Shown: in pieces, positions 16,344 to 25,161 of the stretch | How the letters are laid out: every line of letters starts with the position of its first letter | How positions within the stretch are numbered: the first letter of the stretch is position 1 | DNA from: Burkholderia cenocepacia | GTDB lineage: Bacteria > Pseudomonadota > Gammaproteobacteria > Burkholderiales > Burkholderiaceae | DNA: 64,000 nucleotides | Assembly (NCBI RefSeq): GCF_900446215.1 | Contig: NZ_UAQZ01000012.1 | Span: forward strand, 992,001-1,056,000 | Direction: 5' to 3' | The notes under the pieces: model-generated | The model's input: only the letters and a program-made list of their open reading frames with translations | Database searches by the model: none | What the model was told of the DNA's origin: nothing | Position numbers and translations under genes: made by a program

Positions 16344-17894
16344 ATGAATCTATTCCGAGCCCTGCTGACGGTCAGCGGCTTCACGCTGCTGTCGCGCGTG
16401 ACCGGACTGGCCCGCGAGACGCTGATCGCCCGTGCGTTCGGCGCCAGTCAATACACCGACGCGTTCTACGTCGCCTTCCGCATTCCGAACCTGCTGCGCC
16501 GCCTGTCTGCCGAAGGCGCGTTCTCGCAGGCGTTCGTGCCGATCCTCGCCGAGTTCAAGAACCAGCAGGGGCACGATGCGACGAAGGCGCTCGTCGACGC
16601 GATGTCCACCGTGCTCGCGTGGGCGCTGGCCGTGCTGTCGGTCGTCGGGATCGCCGGTGCGTCGTGGGTCGTGTTCGCGGTCGCGTCCGGCCTGCACAGC
16701 GACGGCCAGGCGTTCCCGCTCGCGGTCACGATGACGCGGATCATGTTCCCGTACATCGTGTTCATTTCGCTGACCACGCTCGCGTCGGGCGTGCTGAACA
16801 CGTACAAGAGCTTCTCGCTGCCCGCGTTCGCGCCGGTGCTGCTCAACGTCGCGTTCATCGCCGCGGCCGTGTTCGTCGCGCCGCACCTGAAGGTGCCGGT
16901 CTACGCGCTCGCGTGGGCCGTCATCGTCGGCGGCGTGCTGCAGTTTCTCGTGCAACTGCCGGGCCTGAAGAAGGTCGACATGGTGCCGCTGATCGGCCTG
17001 AATCCGCTGCGCGCGCTGCGTCATCCGGGCGTGAAGCGCGTGCTCGCGAAGATGGTGCCGGCGACGTTCGCGGTGTCCGTCGCGCAACTGTCGCTGATCA
17101 TCAACACCAACATCGCGTCGCGGCTCGGGCAGGGCGCGGTGTCGTGGATCAATTACGCCGACCGCCTGATGGAGTTCCCGACGGCGCTGCTCGGCGTCGC
17201 GCTCGGCACGATCCTGCTGCCGAGCCTGTCGAAGGCGCACGTCGACGCCGACTCGCACGAATATTCGGCGCTGCTCGACTGGGGGCTGCGCGTCACGTTC
17301 CTGCTCGCGGCGCCGAGCGCGCTCGCGCTGTTCTTCTTCGCGACGCCGCTCACCGCGACGCTGTTCAACTACGGCAAGTTCGACGCGCATACCGTCACGA
17401 TGGTCGCGCGCGCGCTCGCGACGTACGGAATCGGCCTCGTCGGCATCATCCTGATCAAGATCCTCGCGCCGGGCTTCTATGCGAAGCAGGACATCAAGAC
17501 GCCGGTGAAGATCGCGATCGGCGTGCTGATCGTCACGCAGCTCTCGAACTACGTGTTCGTGCCGCTGATCGGCCACGCGGGGCTCACGCTGAGCATCGGC
17601 GTCGGTGCGTGCCTGAACTCGCTGCTGCTGTTCCTCGGGCTGCGCAAGCGCGGCATCTACCAGCCGTCGCCGGGCTGGCTGCGCTTTTTCGTGCAGCTCG
17701 TCGGCGCGGCGCTCGTGCTCGCGGGCCTGATGCACTGGTGCGCGATCAATTTCGACTGGACCGGGATGCGCGCGCAGCCGCTCGATCGCATTGCGCTGAT
17801 GGCCGCGTGCCTCGTGCTGTTTGCTGCACTATATTTCGGTATGTTGTGGGTGATGGGCTTCAAATACGCTTACTTCAGAAGGCGCGCCAAGTGA
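16344..17894 (+). CDS. murJ: Lipid II flippase MurJ
   Basis: 516 aa polytopic membrane protein of the MOP superfamily, with about 14 transmembrane helices, that moves lipid II across the inner membrane. The N-terminus MNLFRALLTVSGFTLLSRVTGLARE, then AFGASQYTDAFYVAFRIPNLLRRL and EGAFSQAFVPILAE, is diagnostic. The frame is open 58 codons upstream, but homology starts at ATG 16344. Its stop overlaps the GTG start of the next gene (GTGA). Confidence 0.95.
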   Translation: MNLFRALLTVSGFTLLSRVTGLARETLIARAFGASQYTDAFYVAFRIPNLLRRLSAEGAFSQAFVPILAEFKNQQGHDATKALVDAMSTVLAWALAVLSVVGIAGASWVVFAVASGLHSDGQAFPLAVTMTRIMFPYIVFISLTTLASGVLNTYKSFSLPAFAPVLLNVAFIAAAVFVAPHLKVPVYALAWAVIVGGVLQFLVQLPGLKKVDMVPLIGLNPLRALRHPGVKRVLAKMVPATFAVSVAQLSLIINTNIASRLGQGAVSWINYADRLMEFPTALLGVALGTILLPSLSKAHVDADSHEYSALLDWGLRVTFLLAAPSALALFFFATPLTATLFNYGKFDAHTVTMVARALATYGIGLVGIILIKILAPGFYAKQDIKTPVKIAIGVLIVTQLSNYVFVPLIGHAGLTLSIGVGACLNSLLLFLGLRKRGIYQPSPGWLRFFVQLVGAALVLAGLMHWCAINFDWTGMRAQPLDRIALMAACLVLFAALYFGMLWVMGFKYAYFRRRAK

Positions 17895-18745
17895 CGACCG
17901 CAATGACCCGCGTCCTCGACTACTTCAGCACGCTCGTGGCGGACGACGACAGTCTGCCCGTCACGGAAGCCGCGCTGTCGCTGGCGCAGGACGCGTATCC
18001 CGACCTCGACCTGCAGGGCACGCTGGCCGAACTCGACATGCTGGCGGCGCGGCTGCGCCGGCGGCTCGCCGACGATGCGGACCTGAAGGGCCGCGTCGCC
18101 GCGCTGAACGACTTCTTCTTCCGCGAGCTCGGTTTCGCGTGCAATCACAACGATTACTACGACCCCGATAACAGCCACCTGAACGCCGTGCTGAAACGGC
18201 GGCGCGGGATCCCGATCTCGCTGTCGGTGCTGTACCTGGAACTCGCCGAGCAGATCGGCGTACCGGCGCGCGGCGTATCGTTCCCCGGCCATTTCCTGCT
18301 GCGCGTGACGCTGCCGGACGGTGATCTGATCATCGATCCGACCAACGGCCATTCGCTGTCCGAAGCCGAGATGGTCGAGATGCTCGAGCCGTACGTCGCG
18401 CGTGCGGCCGGCGCGGTCGACAGCGCGTTGCGCGCGCTGCTGCAGCCGGCGACGAGCCGCGAGATCATCGCGCGGATGCTGCGCAACCTGAAGACGATCT
18501 ATCTGCAGACGGAACGCTGGCAGCGGCTGCTCGCGGTGCAGCAGCGGCTCGTGATCCTGCTGCCCGAGCAGCTCGACGAGGTGCGCGACCGCGGCTTCGC
18601 GTATGCGCGGCTCGACTACCTGCGCCCCGCGCTCGAGGATCTCGAGCAGTATCTCGGCGAGCGACCGGATGCGGACGATGCGACCGTCGTCGAATCGCAG
18701 GTGAGCGAACTGCGGCAACGGATGCAGCGCGACGGCGAGGAGTGA
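17891..18745 (+). CDS. SirB1 family transglutaminase-like/TPR protein
   Basis: 284 aa. It belongs to the SirB1 family (transglutaminase-like fold plus TPR helices). The core KRRRGIPISLSVLYLELAEQIG and GVSFPGHFLLRV segments and a C-terminal tetratricopeptide region (QRLLAVQQRLVILLPEQ) are seen. Function is unknown; the fold suggests a former peptidase. I prefer GTG 17891, which overlaps the murJ stop and has an AGAAGG site 8 nt upstream; ATG 17903 is the alternative. Confidence 0.85.
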   Translation: MTTAMTRVLDYFSTLVADDDSLPVTEAALSLAQDAYPDLDLQGTLAELDMLAARLRRRLADDADLKGRVAALNDFFFRELGFACNHNDYYDPDNSHLNAVLKRRRGIPISLSVLYLELAEQIGVPARGVSFPGHFLLRVTLPDGDLIIDPTNGHSLSEAEMVEMLEPYVARAAGAVDSALRALLQPATSREIIARMLRNLKTIYLQTERWQRLLAVQQRLVILLPEQLDEVRDRGFAYARLDYLRPALEDLEQYLGERPDADDATVVESQVSELRQRMQRDGEE

Positions 18746-18777
18746 GCCGAGCCATCGGCGCACGTCCACCAGCACAC

Positions 18778-18809
18778 GAAAAAAACGCCCGCATCGCGGG
18801 CGTTTTTTC
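18778..18809. terminator. Terminator after sirB1-like gene
   Basis: CGCCCGC, loop ATC, GCGGGCG, followed by T6; A-tract on the other side. Confidence 0.88.
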
Positions 18810-18954
18810 TTGCGCGTGCGCGTGCCCGACCCCGACCCCGAGCGATCGGCTGGAACTCCGGTGCGCCGCTCGCACGACCCACGCGTTCGACCGATTGTAC
18901 GGTGCGCCGCCGCGCGGCGGCGACACGCGCGCGATCGTGCCAATCGCGACAGGC

Positions 18955-18983
18955 AAAAAAAAGCCGCCCGGAACGGGCGGCTT
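18955..18983 (-). terminator. adk terminator
   Basis: GCCGCCCG (18963-18970) and CGGGCGGC (18974-18981) with eight U residues on the reverse strand, 20 bp after the adk stop. Confidence 0.88.
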
Positions 18984-19003
18984 GCGGGTGCGCGACGCGC
19001 TGC

Positions 19004-19666
19004 TTACTTCAGTGCGTCGAACGCTCGCTCGCGGATTTCGTCGACGGTGCCGAGGCCCGAGATCTTGCGATACTGCGGCGCCTTCAGACCGTTTTCCTCG
19101 CCACGCTGCGCCCAGTCGCCGTAGTACGTGATCAGCGGCTTGGTCTGCGCTTCGTATACTTCGAGACGCTTTTTGACAGTTTCTTCCTTGTCGTCGTCGC
19201 GCTGGATCAGCGGTTCGCCCGTCACGTCGTCGTGACCTTCGACCTTCGGCGGGTTGAACTTGACGTGGTACGTACGGCCCGATGCCGGGTGCGTGCGACG
19301 GCCGCTCATGCGCTCGATGATTTCCGAGAACGGGACGTCGATCTCGAGCACGTAGTCGATCGCGACGCCGGCTTCCTTCATCGCGTCAGCCTGCGCGATC
19401 GTGCGCGGGAAACCGTCGAACAGATAGCCGTTCGCGCAGTCGGATTCCTTCAGGCGCTCCTTGACGAGGCCGATGATCAGCGCGTCCGGCACGAGCTTGC
19501 CGGCATCCATGTAGCCCTTCGCCTCGACGCCGAGCGGCGTGCCGGCCTTCACGGCCGCGCGCAGCATGTCGCCCGTCGAGATTTGCGGGATGCCGAATTT
19601 TTCCTTGATGAAGTTTGCCTGGGTGCCCTTTCCCGCGCCGGGCGCGCCCAACAGGATCAAACGCAT
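19004..19666 (-). CDS. adk: Adenylate kinase
   Basis: 220 aa, long-form adenylate kinase converting ATP + AMP to 2 ADP. The P-loop [11 protein letters not shown] is at the N-terminus. The LID domain is present ([18 protein letters not shown]) without zinc cysteines, as in Gram-negative enzymes. The DGFPRT AMP-binding motif is also seen. ATG 19666 follows a GGAGATATCACC leader. It is last in the lpxK-trm112-kdsB-adk direction, with about 200 bp separating it from kdsB. Confidence 0.97.
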
Positions 19667-19874
19667 GGTGATATCTCCAAGTATGTAGATTCGTGTGGCG
19701 AGACACAAAGGCGTCGGCGACGGCGGGCGCGGGGCTTGCCCGGCGCGCGGCGGACCGGTCTGATGCGACGCGTCGGCTTGGGCGACGCGCGGCTGCCGGC
19801 AGGGCCACGGGCGGGGTCAAGCGAGGACGCGCTGGTCGCGGACGGCTCGCACAATCGCCTGATTATGCCACGGG

Positions 19875-20666
19875 TTATTTTGAACCCGGCTGAAAAAGGG
19901 CCTGCACGCGCGCGAGATCGGCCGGCGTGTCGATGCCGGCTTCGGGCGCGGACTCGGTGATCAGCACCGCGATGCGCTCGCCGTGCCACAGCGCGCGCAG
20001 CTGTTCGAGCTGCTCGGCCTGTTCGATCGGCGCCTGCGCGAGCGACGGATAGGTGCGCAGGAAACGCGCGCGATACGCATAGAGGCCGATGTGCCGGTAG
20101 ACCGGGAAGGCCGGCGCCGGCATGGCCGCGACGTCGGGCCAGTGCGGCTGGTATGCATCGCGGCTCCACGGAATCGGCGCGCGCGAGAAGTACAGCGCGA
20201 CGCTCTGCGCGTCGAGCGCGACCTTCACGACGTTCGGGTTGAACACGTCGGCCGCGTCGTGGATCGGGTGCGCCGCGGTCGCGATCGCGCACGCCGGATG
20301 CGCGGCGAGGTGCGACGCTACGTCGCGCACGAGCACGGGGTCGATCAGCGGCTCGTCGCCCTGCACGTTGACGACCACGGTGTCGTCGCGCCAGCCGAAG
20401 GCCGCCGCGACTTCCGCGAGCCGGTCGGTGCCGGACGGATGATCGGCGCGCGTGAGCACCGCCTCGAAGCCGTGATCGCGCGCCGCGTCGAGCACGCTCT
20501 GCGCGTCGGATGCGACGAGCACCTGTTGCGCGCCCGCTTCGCGCGCGCGCTCGGCGACACGCACGACCATCGGCTTGCCGCCGAGATCGGCGAGCGGCTT
20601 GTTCGGGAGCCGCGTCGACGCGAGCCGGGCGGGAATGACGGCGATGAAGGGTTGCGGGTGAGTCAT
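19875..20666 (-). CDS. kdsB: 3-deoxy-manno-octulosonate cytidylyltransferase
   Basis: 263 aa enzyme that makes CMP-Kdo for lipid A-core synthesis. The nucleotidyltransferase N-terminus IPARLASTRLPNKPLADLGG and the VNVQGDEPLIDPVLV metal/nucleotide site are clear, with the FSRAPIPWSRD and HIGLYAYR segments typical of KdsB. It lies downstream of trm112 and lpxK on the same strand, matching the usual lipid A gene cluster. Confidence 0.95.
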   Translation of the reverse strand: MTHPQPFIAVIPARLASTRLPNKPLADLGGKPMVVRVAERAREAGAQQVLVASDAQSVLDAARDHGFEAVLTRADHPSGTDRLAEVAAAFGWRDDTVVVNVQGDEPLIDPVLVRDVASHLAAHPACAIATAAHPIHDAADVFNPNVVKVALDAQSVALYFSRAPIPWSRDAYQPHWPDVAAMPAPAFPVYRHIGLYAYRARFLRTYPSLAQAPIEQAEQLEQLRALWHGERIAVLITESAPEAGIDTPADLARVQALFQPGSK

Positions 20667-20790
20667 CGGGGAGCGTTGAGAAGGACGGGGCGGGCGACGC
20701 CGGAAGCCGGTCGCCCGGCGAAGTGCGGCGACCCGGCCGGGGCCGGGCCGCCTGTGTCGATTCGGTGCGCCGGACGAGCGGCGCGGCGGT

Positions 20791-20985
20791 TCAGCGGCCG
20801 GCCGGGTCGACCGGCGTGCCTTCGACGGTCTGGCGCGCTTCGTCGACCAGCATCACGGGGATGCCGTCGCGGATCGGGTAGGCGAGCTTGTCCGCGTTGC
20901 AGATCAGCTCCTGCGCGGCACGGTCGTAGTGGAGCGGGCCTTTGCAGATAGGGCACACAATGATTTCAAGCAGGCGAGCGTCCAC
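20791..20985 (-). CDS. Trm112 family zinc-ribbon protein
   Basis: 64 aa. The start is a GTG at 20985 with a GGAG site 7 nt upstream; an in-frame ATG at 21009 lies further inside lpxK. The protein reads DARLLEIIVCPICKGPLHY, then the typical AYPIRDGIPVMLVDEAR tail of the Trm112 family. Such proteins bind and activate methyltransferases, though the bacterial role is poorly known. Only the CPIC pair and one later Cys are seen. It overlaps the 3' end of lpxK by 20 bp. Confidence 0.88.
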   Translation of the reverse strand: MDARLLEIIVCPICKGPLHYDRAAQELICNADKLAYPIRDGIPVMLVDEARQTVEGTPVDPAGR

Positions 20986-21994
20986 GGAGTTTCTCCACAA
21001 CGAGGGCAATGAGGCGAGGGTCGAGCGCGGCTTCGACGGGGACCACCCACAGTCGGGCGTCGCGCCAGGAAGCGCCCAATTTTACTGCATCCTTCTCGGT
21101 GATCAGGATCGCATCGACGGCATCGTCGACGAACGGATTGTCCGCGAACGCGTAATGGTCCGGCAGCGCGCGGGTCGCCGGCGCGAGACCGGCCGCGCGC
21201 AGCGTCGCGAAGAAGCGCTCCGGCGCGCCGATGCCGGCTGCGGCGAGCACGCGTTCGTTCGCGAACTGCGACAGCGGGCGGCGCAGCGTGGGCTGGTCGA
21301 GGTGCCACGCGGCGCCCGGCGTCAGCGCGAGCGCGTAGGTGTCGGGCCAGGGCGGCAGCGCGCTACTGTACGGGTCGTTGACGAGCGTCGCGTCGCGGTG
21401 CCGCGACAGCGGCTCGCGCAGCGGGCCGGCCGGCAGCAGGAAACCGTTGCCGCCGAGCCGGTGGTCGAATACGACGAGCTCGACGGTGCGCGCGAGGCGG
21501 TAGTGCTGCAGGCCGTCGTCGCTGACGATCACGTCGACGTCCGGATGCGCGGCGCGCAGCGCCTGCGCGGCCGCGACGCGATCGGGGCACACCCACACGG
21601 GCGCGCCGGTGCGGCGCGCGATCAGCAGCGGTTCGTCGCCGGCCGCGCCCGCGCGCGACGCCGGCGTGACGGCGGTCGGCGCCTTCACGTTCGCGCCATA
21701 GCCGCGCGACACGACGCCGGGCGTGAAGCCGGCCGCGCGCAGCGCGTCGACGAGCGCGATCACGGTCGGCGTCTTGCCGGTGCCGCCGACGGTCACGTTG
21801 CCGACCACGACGACCGGCACGCCGACGTCGACCGGCTGCTTCCAGCCTTGCGCGTAAGCGGTGCGCCGCAGCGCCGCGCACAGGCCGAACACGCAGGCGA
21901 ACGGCGTGAGCGCCCACGCGAGCGCGCCGCGGCGCTGCCATTCGCGTGTCAGGCGCGCTTCGAGTCGCGCGAGCGGGCCGCCGGGCGCGCTCAT
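20966..21994 (-). CDS. lpxK: Tetraacyldisaccharide 4'-kinase
   Basis: 342 aa inner-membrane kinase that adds the 4'-phosphate of lipid A. A membrane anchor near the N-terminus (LAWALTPFACVFGLCAALR) is followed by the P-loop GNVTVGGTGKTPT. DEPLLIARRTGAPV, the DDGLQHYRL Asp-Asp motif and the VFDHRLGGNGFLLPAGPLREP block are all LpxK hallmarks. The start ATG 21994 is chosen by homology from a longer open frame. It heads the lipid A gene set. Confidence 0.95.
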   Translation of the reverse strand: MSAPGGPLARLEARLTREWQRRGALAWALTPFACVFGLCAALRRTAYAQGWKQPVDVGVPVVVVGNVTVGGTGKTPTVIALVDALRAAGFTPGVVSRGYGANVKAPTAVTPASRAGAAGDEPLLIARRTGAPVWVCPDRVAAAQALRAAHPDVDVIVSDDGLQHYRLARTVELVVFDHRLGGNGFLLPAGPLREPLSRHRDATLVNDPYSSALPPWPDTYALALTPGAAWHLDQPTLRRPLSQFANERVLAAAGIGAPERFFATLRAAGLAPATRALPDHYAFADNPFVDDAVDAILITEKDAVKLGASWRDARLWVVPVEAALDPRLIALVVEKLRGRSPA

Positions 21995-22443
21995 CGGGCC
22001 GGGCGCGGCGCGTCGTGCGCCGCGGCGAGGGACGGATTCGTCAAGGCGGATTCTCCGTTGGGCGGCGCATGCCGCAGGGTCCGTGGAAGGCGGCACTCTA
22101 GCGCGCCGCACGCCGGCGCGGCAAGCGCGACCGGCCGCCGCAGCGCCCGGGGCCGGATCGTGGCGCCCTGTGGATAACTCTGTGAAAAACTCCCCGGTCG
22201 ATTGCCTCAAACGCCCGCCCGGCGGGCATCGAATCGGATGTGAATTATTTTGAAAGGTTTAAAAAACTATAAAAATCAAGGTGTTACGAAGAATTGTCTG
22301 GTTTTTTTAGCGGTTTCCGCGCGTTTTACGCGGACGAATGCCAGAGTGTGGACACTTTCCGCGCGTGGCGGCGAATGCGGCGGCGCTGGACGCCGCGCGC
22401 GTGTCGGACTATCGTGACGCCGCCAGCATTCATCCGACCGTCC
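21995..22443. other. Divergent lpxK / xseA control region
   Basis: 449 bp with no supported gene. It holds a perfect TGTGGATAA (22169-22177), an AT-rich core (about 22235-22310) with a TATAAA near 22267, and a small TCCGCG/CGCGGA hairpin near 22315. The frame upstream of the xseA ATG stays open but is not conserved in kind. Confidence 0.5.
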
Positions 22444-23826
22444 ATGCTTTCCGACTCTCCTTTTTCCGCGCCCGGCGCCACGCGCGGCGGCGACGAAGTG
22501 ATTCCCGTTTCGGCGCTCAATCGCGCGATTTCGACGATGCTCGAGCGCTCGTTTCCGCTGCTGTGGATTTCGGGCGAAGTATCGAATTTCACGCGCGCCG
22601 CGAGCGGCCACTGGTATTTCTCGATCAAGGACCAGCAGGCGCAGATGCGCTGCGTGATGTTCCGCGGCCGCGCGCAATACGCCGAATTCACGCCGCGCGA
22701 AGGCGACCGCATCGAAGTGCGCGCGGTCGTCACGATGTACGAGCCGCGCGGCGAAGTGCAGCTCAACGTCGAAGCCGTGCGACGCACCGGGCAGGGGCGG
22801 CTGTACGAGGCGTTCCTGCGGCTGAAGGCGCAGCTCGAAGCCGAGGGTCTGTTCGCCCCCGAGCGCAAGCGGCCGTTGCCGCCCCACCCGCGCGCGATCG
22901 GCATCGTCACGTCGCTGCAGGCCGCCGCGCTGCGCGACGTGCTCACCACGCTCGCCCGGCGCGCGCCGCACATTCCGGTGATCGTCTATCCGGCCCCCGT
23001 GCAGGGCGCCGGTTCCGCCGAGAAGCTCGTCGCGGCCGTCGCGGCCGCGAATGCGCGGCGCGAGGTCGACGTGCTGCTGGTGTGTCGCGGCGGCGGCTCG
23101 ATCGAGGATCTGTGGTCGTTCAACGACGAAGCGCTGGCGCGCGCGATCGCGGCGAGCGAGCTGCCGGTCGTCAGCGGTGTCGGCCACGAAACCGATTTCA
23201 CGATCGCGGACTTCGCGGCCGACCTGCGCGCGCCGACGCCGACCGGTGCGGCCGAACTCGCGAGCCCGCAACGCGCGCTGCTGCTGCGCGAGGTCGACGA
23301 GCGCCAGCGTGCGCTCGCGCGCGGCATGGCGCGCCGACTCGAACAGCGCGCGCAGCAGCTCGACTGGCTTGCACGCCGGCTCGTGAGCCCGGCCGAGCGG
23401 CTGCAGCGGCAACGCACGCACGTCGAGCAACTCGCGGCGCGGCTGGCGTCGGCGGCGTCGCGGCCGGTGCGCGATGCACGCGCGCGTTTCGCGCTCGCGC
23501 AACTGCGCTGGCAGCGCGCGCGGCCCGATGCGTCACAGGCGCGCCATGCGCTCGCGGGGCTGTCGCAACGTCTGGCCAGTGCGTTGCAGCGCCGTCACGA
23601 ACGCGACACGGCGCGTGTGTCGGCCTGTGCGGCGCGGCTCGAGGTGCTGAGCCCGCAGCGCACGCTCGAGCGCGGCTATGCGGCGCTGATCGATGCGCAG
23701 ACGGGCCGCGCGGTGCGCGCGCCGAACGCGCTGAAGCCGCAGCGGCGCCTGACCGTGCATCTCGCCGAAGGCTCGGCCGACGTGTCGCTCGCCGACGTGC
23801 AGCCGCGGCTGACCGATACGATCTGA
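22444..23826 (+). CDS. xseA: Exodeoxyribonuclease VII large subunit
   Basis: 460 aa catalytic subunit of the single-strand exonuclease ExoVII. An N-terminal OB fold (FPLLWISGEVSNFTRAASGHWYFSIKD) is followed by the catalytic domain with VLLVCRGGGSIEDLWSFNDE and the VGHETDFTIADFAAD motif, then a long Arg/Ala-rich coiled coil. The start at 22444 is set by homology. The small subunit gene xseB is not nearby. Confidence 0.95.
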   Translation: MLSDSPFSAPGATRGGDEVIPVSALNRAISTMLERSFPLLWISGEVSNFTRAASGHWYFSIKDQQAQMRCVMFRGRAQYAEFTPREGDRIEVRAVVTMYEPRGEVQLNVEAVRRTGQGRLYEAFLRLKAQLEAEGLFAPERKRPLPPHPRAIGIVTSLQAAALRDVLTTLARRAPHIPVIVYPAPVQGAGSAEKLVAAVAAANARREVDVLLVCRGGGSIEDLWSFNDEALARAIAASELPVVSGVGHETDFTIADFAADLRAPTPTGAAELASPQRALLLREVDERQRALARGMARRLEQRAQQLDWLARRLVSPAERLQRQRTHVEQLAARLASAASRPVRDARARFALAQLRWQRARPDASQARHALAGLSQRLASALQRRHERDTARVSACAARLEVLSPQRTLERGYAALIDAQTGRAVRAPNALKPQRRLTVHLAEGSADVSLADVQPRLTDTI

Positions 23827-23970
23827 CGTAACCGGCGCGAGCGACACGCGGCGATCGTCGCAACGATCACGACGCGGGCGGGCACGGATGCTGCGCATCG
23901 TCGGGTTCGTCCTGCCGGACGTTGCGCCAGCATCGCTTTTCCGCATACCGCGGATAAATGGCCCGTGAGT

Positions 23971-23999
23971 TTGCGGGGTTATTCGTCCTCGCCTACAAT
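23971..23999 (+). promoter_or_regulatory. sodB promoter
   Basis: TTGCGG (23971-23976), a 17-nt spacer, TACAAT (23994-23999). Predicted leader about 50 nt to the ATG at 24056, which has a GAAGGA ribosome site. Confidence 0.65.
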
Positions 24000-24055
24000 C
24001 GGACGCTCGGCAGCATCCAACACAGCCTCCCTACATACTCAACGAAGGAATCGCC

Positions 24056-24634
24056 ATGGCTCATACGCTCCCGCCGCTCCCGTACGCTGAAGACGCACTC
24101 GCGCCGACCATCTCGAAAGAGACGATCGAGTACCACTACGGCAAGCACCATCAGGCTTATGTGACGAACCTGAACAATCTGATCCCGGGCACGGAATTCG
24201 AAAACCTGCCGCTGGAAGAGATCGTGAAGAAGTCGTCGGGCGGCATCTTCAACAACGCCGCGCAAATCTGGAACCACACGTTCTTCTGGAACAGCCTGTC
24301 GCCGAACGGCGGCGGCGCACCGACGGGCGCGCTGGGCGACGCGATCAACGCGAAGTGGGGTTCGTACGACGCATTCAAGGAAGCGTTCACGAAGGCCGCG
24401 GTCGGCACGTTCGGTTCGGGCTGGGCATGGCTCGTGAAGAAGGCCGACGGTTCGCTCGACATCGTGTCGACGAGCAACGCCGCCACGCCGCTGACGACCG
24501 CCGACAAGGCACTGCTGACGATCGACGTGTGGGAACACGCGTACTACATCGACTACCGCAACGCCCGTCCGAAGTTCGTCGAGGCGTTCTGGAACATCGT
24601 GAACTGGGACTTCGCAGCGAAGAACTTCGCGTAA
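24056..24634 (+). CDS. sodB: Superoxide dismutase [Fe]
   Basis: 192 aa cytoplasmic enzyme. The N-terminal TISKETIEYHYGKHHQAYVTNLN carries the first metal His. NHTFFWNSLSPNGGG supplies the second, and DVWEHAYYIDYRNARP the Asp and His that complete the site. The GGAP segment and overall length favour the iron type. It has its own promoter and a strong terminator, directly after which an IS3 element has inserted. Confidence 0.95.
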   Translation: MAHTLPPLPYAEDALAPTISKETIEYHYGKHHQAYVTNLNNLIPGTEFENLPLEEIVKKSSGGIFNNAAQIWNHTFFWNSLSPNGGGAPTGALGDAINAKWGSYDAFKEAFTKAAVGTFGSGWAWLVKKADGSLDIVSTSNAATPLTTADKALLTIDVWEHAYYIDYRNARPKFVEAFWNIVNWDFAAKNFA

Positions 24635-24670
24635 GTCCGGCGCCTGCGCGCCGCCACGGCGCGCGGCATC

Positions 24671-24707
24671 GAAAAAAAGCCCTCGTTTCGAGGGCTTTTT
24701 GTTTTTT
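24671..24707 (+). terminator. sodB terminator
   Basis: AAAAAGCCCTCG, TTT, CGAGGGCTTTTT followed by GTTTTTT. It is intact despite the adjacent IS insertion at 24710. Confidence 0.88.
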
Positions 24708-24709
24708 GT

Positions 24710-24734
24710 TGACCCATCCTGAAATAGGTTGACA
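24710..24734 (+). repeat. IS3 left inverted repeat
   Basis: 25 bp, begins TGACCCATCCTGAAATAGG; pairs with 25997-26021 with five mismatches. Confidence 0.88.
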
Positions 24735-24762
24735 CTTTTTCGCCGAGACGAAGAGGTGGCAA

Positions 24763-25161
24763 GTGGAGCAAGGGATCAAGCGGACGCAGCGAGATTACAG
24801 CCTGGCTTTTAAGCTGTCAGTGGTGGCGCAGGTCGAAAAAGGCGAACTGACGTACAAAGAGGCGCAGCGGCGCTACGGCATCCAGGGTCGCTCGACGGTG
24901 CTGGTATGGTTACGCAGGCACGGCTTGCAGGATTGGGCCGATCCATCCGGCCGTGCGCAATCGGGTTCCACCATGCCAAAGCCAGACTCAAAGCCGCTCA
25001 CACCCGAGCAGCGCATCAAGGAGTTGGAGACGCAGTTGCGAGAGGCGCAGGAGAAAGCGGCGCTATTCGAGGCGGTGCTCGACGTGATGCGCAAGGACTA
25101 CGGGATCACCGTAAAAAAGCCTTCGGGCAGGTCGTCGCGCAAAAGCGGATCGAAAAGCTGA
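24763..25161 (+). CDS. IS3 transposase OrfA
   Basis: 132 aa. The N-terminal helix-turn-helix (YSLAFKLSVVAQVEKGELTY, then YGIQGRSTVLVWLRRHG) would bind the inverted repeats. A leucine-zipper-like segment (RIKELETQLREAQEKAALFEAVLDV) follows, as usual for IS3 OrfA. Near the 3' end the run A AAA AAG (25113-25119) is in the phase required for a -1 ribosomal frameshift into orfB. Confidence 0.92.
   Translation: MEQGIKRTQRDYSLAFKLSVVAQVEKGELTYKEAQRRYGIQGRSTVLVWLRRHGLQDWADPSGRAQSGSTMPKPDSKPLTPEQRIKELETQLREAQEKAALFEAVLDVMRKDYGITVKKPSGRSSRKSGSKS
25113..25119 (+). promoter_or_regulatory. Programmed -1 frameshift slippery site
   Basis: A AAA AAG, read in the orfA frame as GTA AAA AAG. Slipping back one base enters the orfB frame. 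I did not verify a stimulatory stem-loop downstream. Confidence 0.8.
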
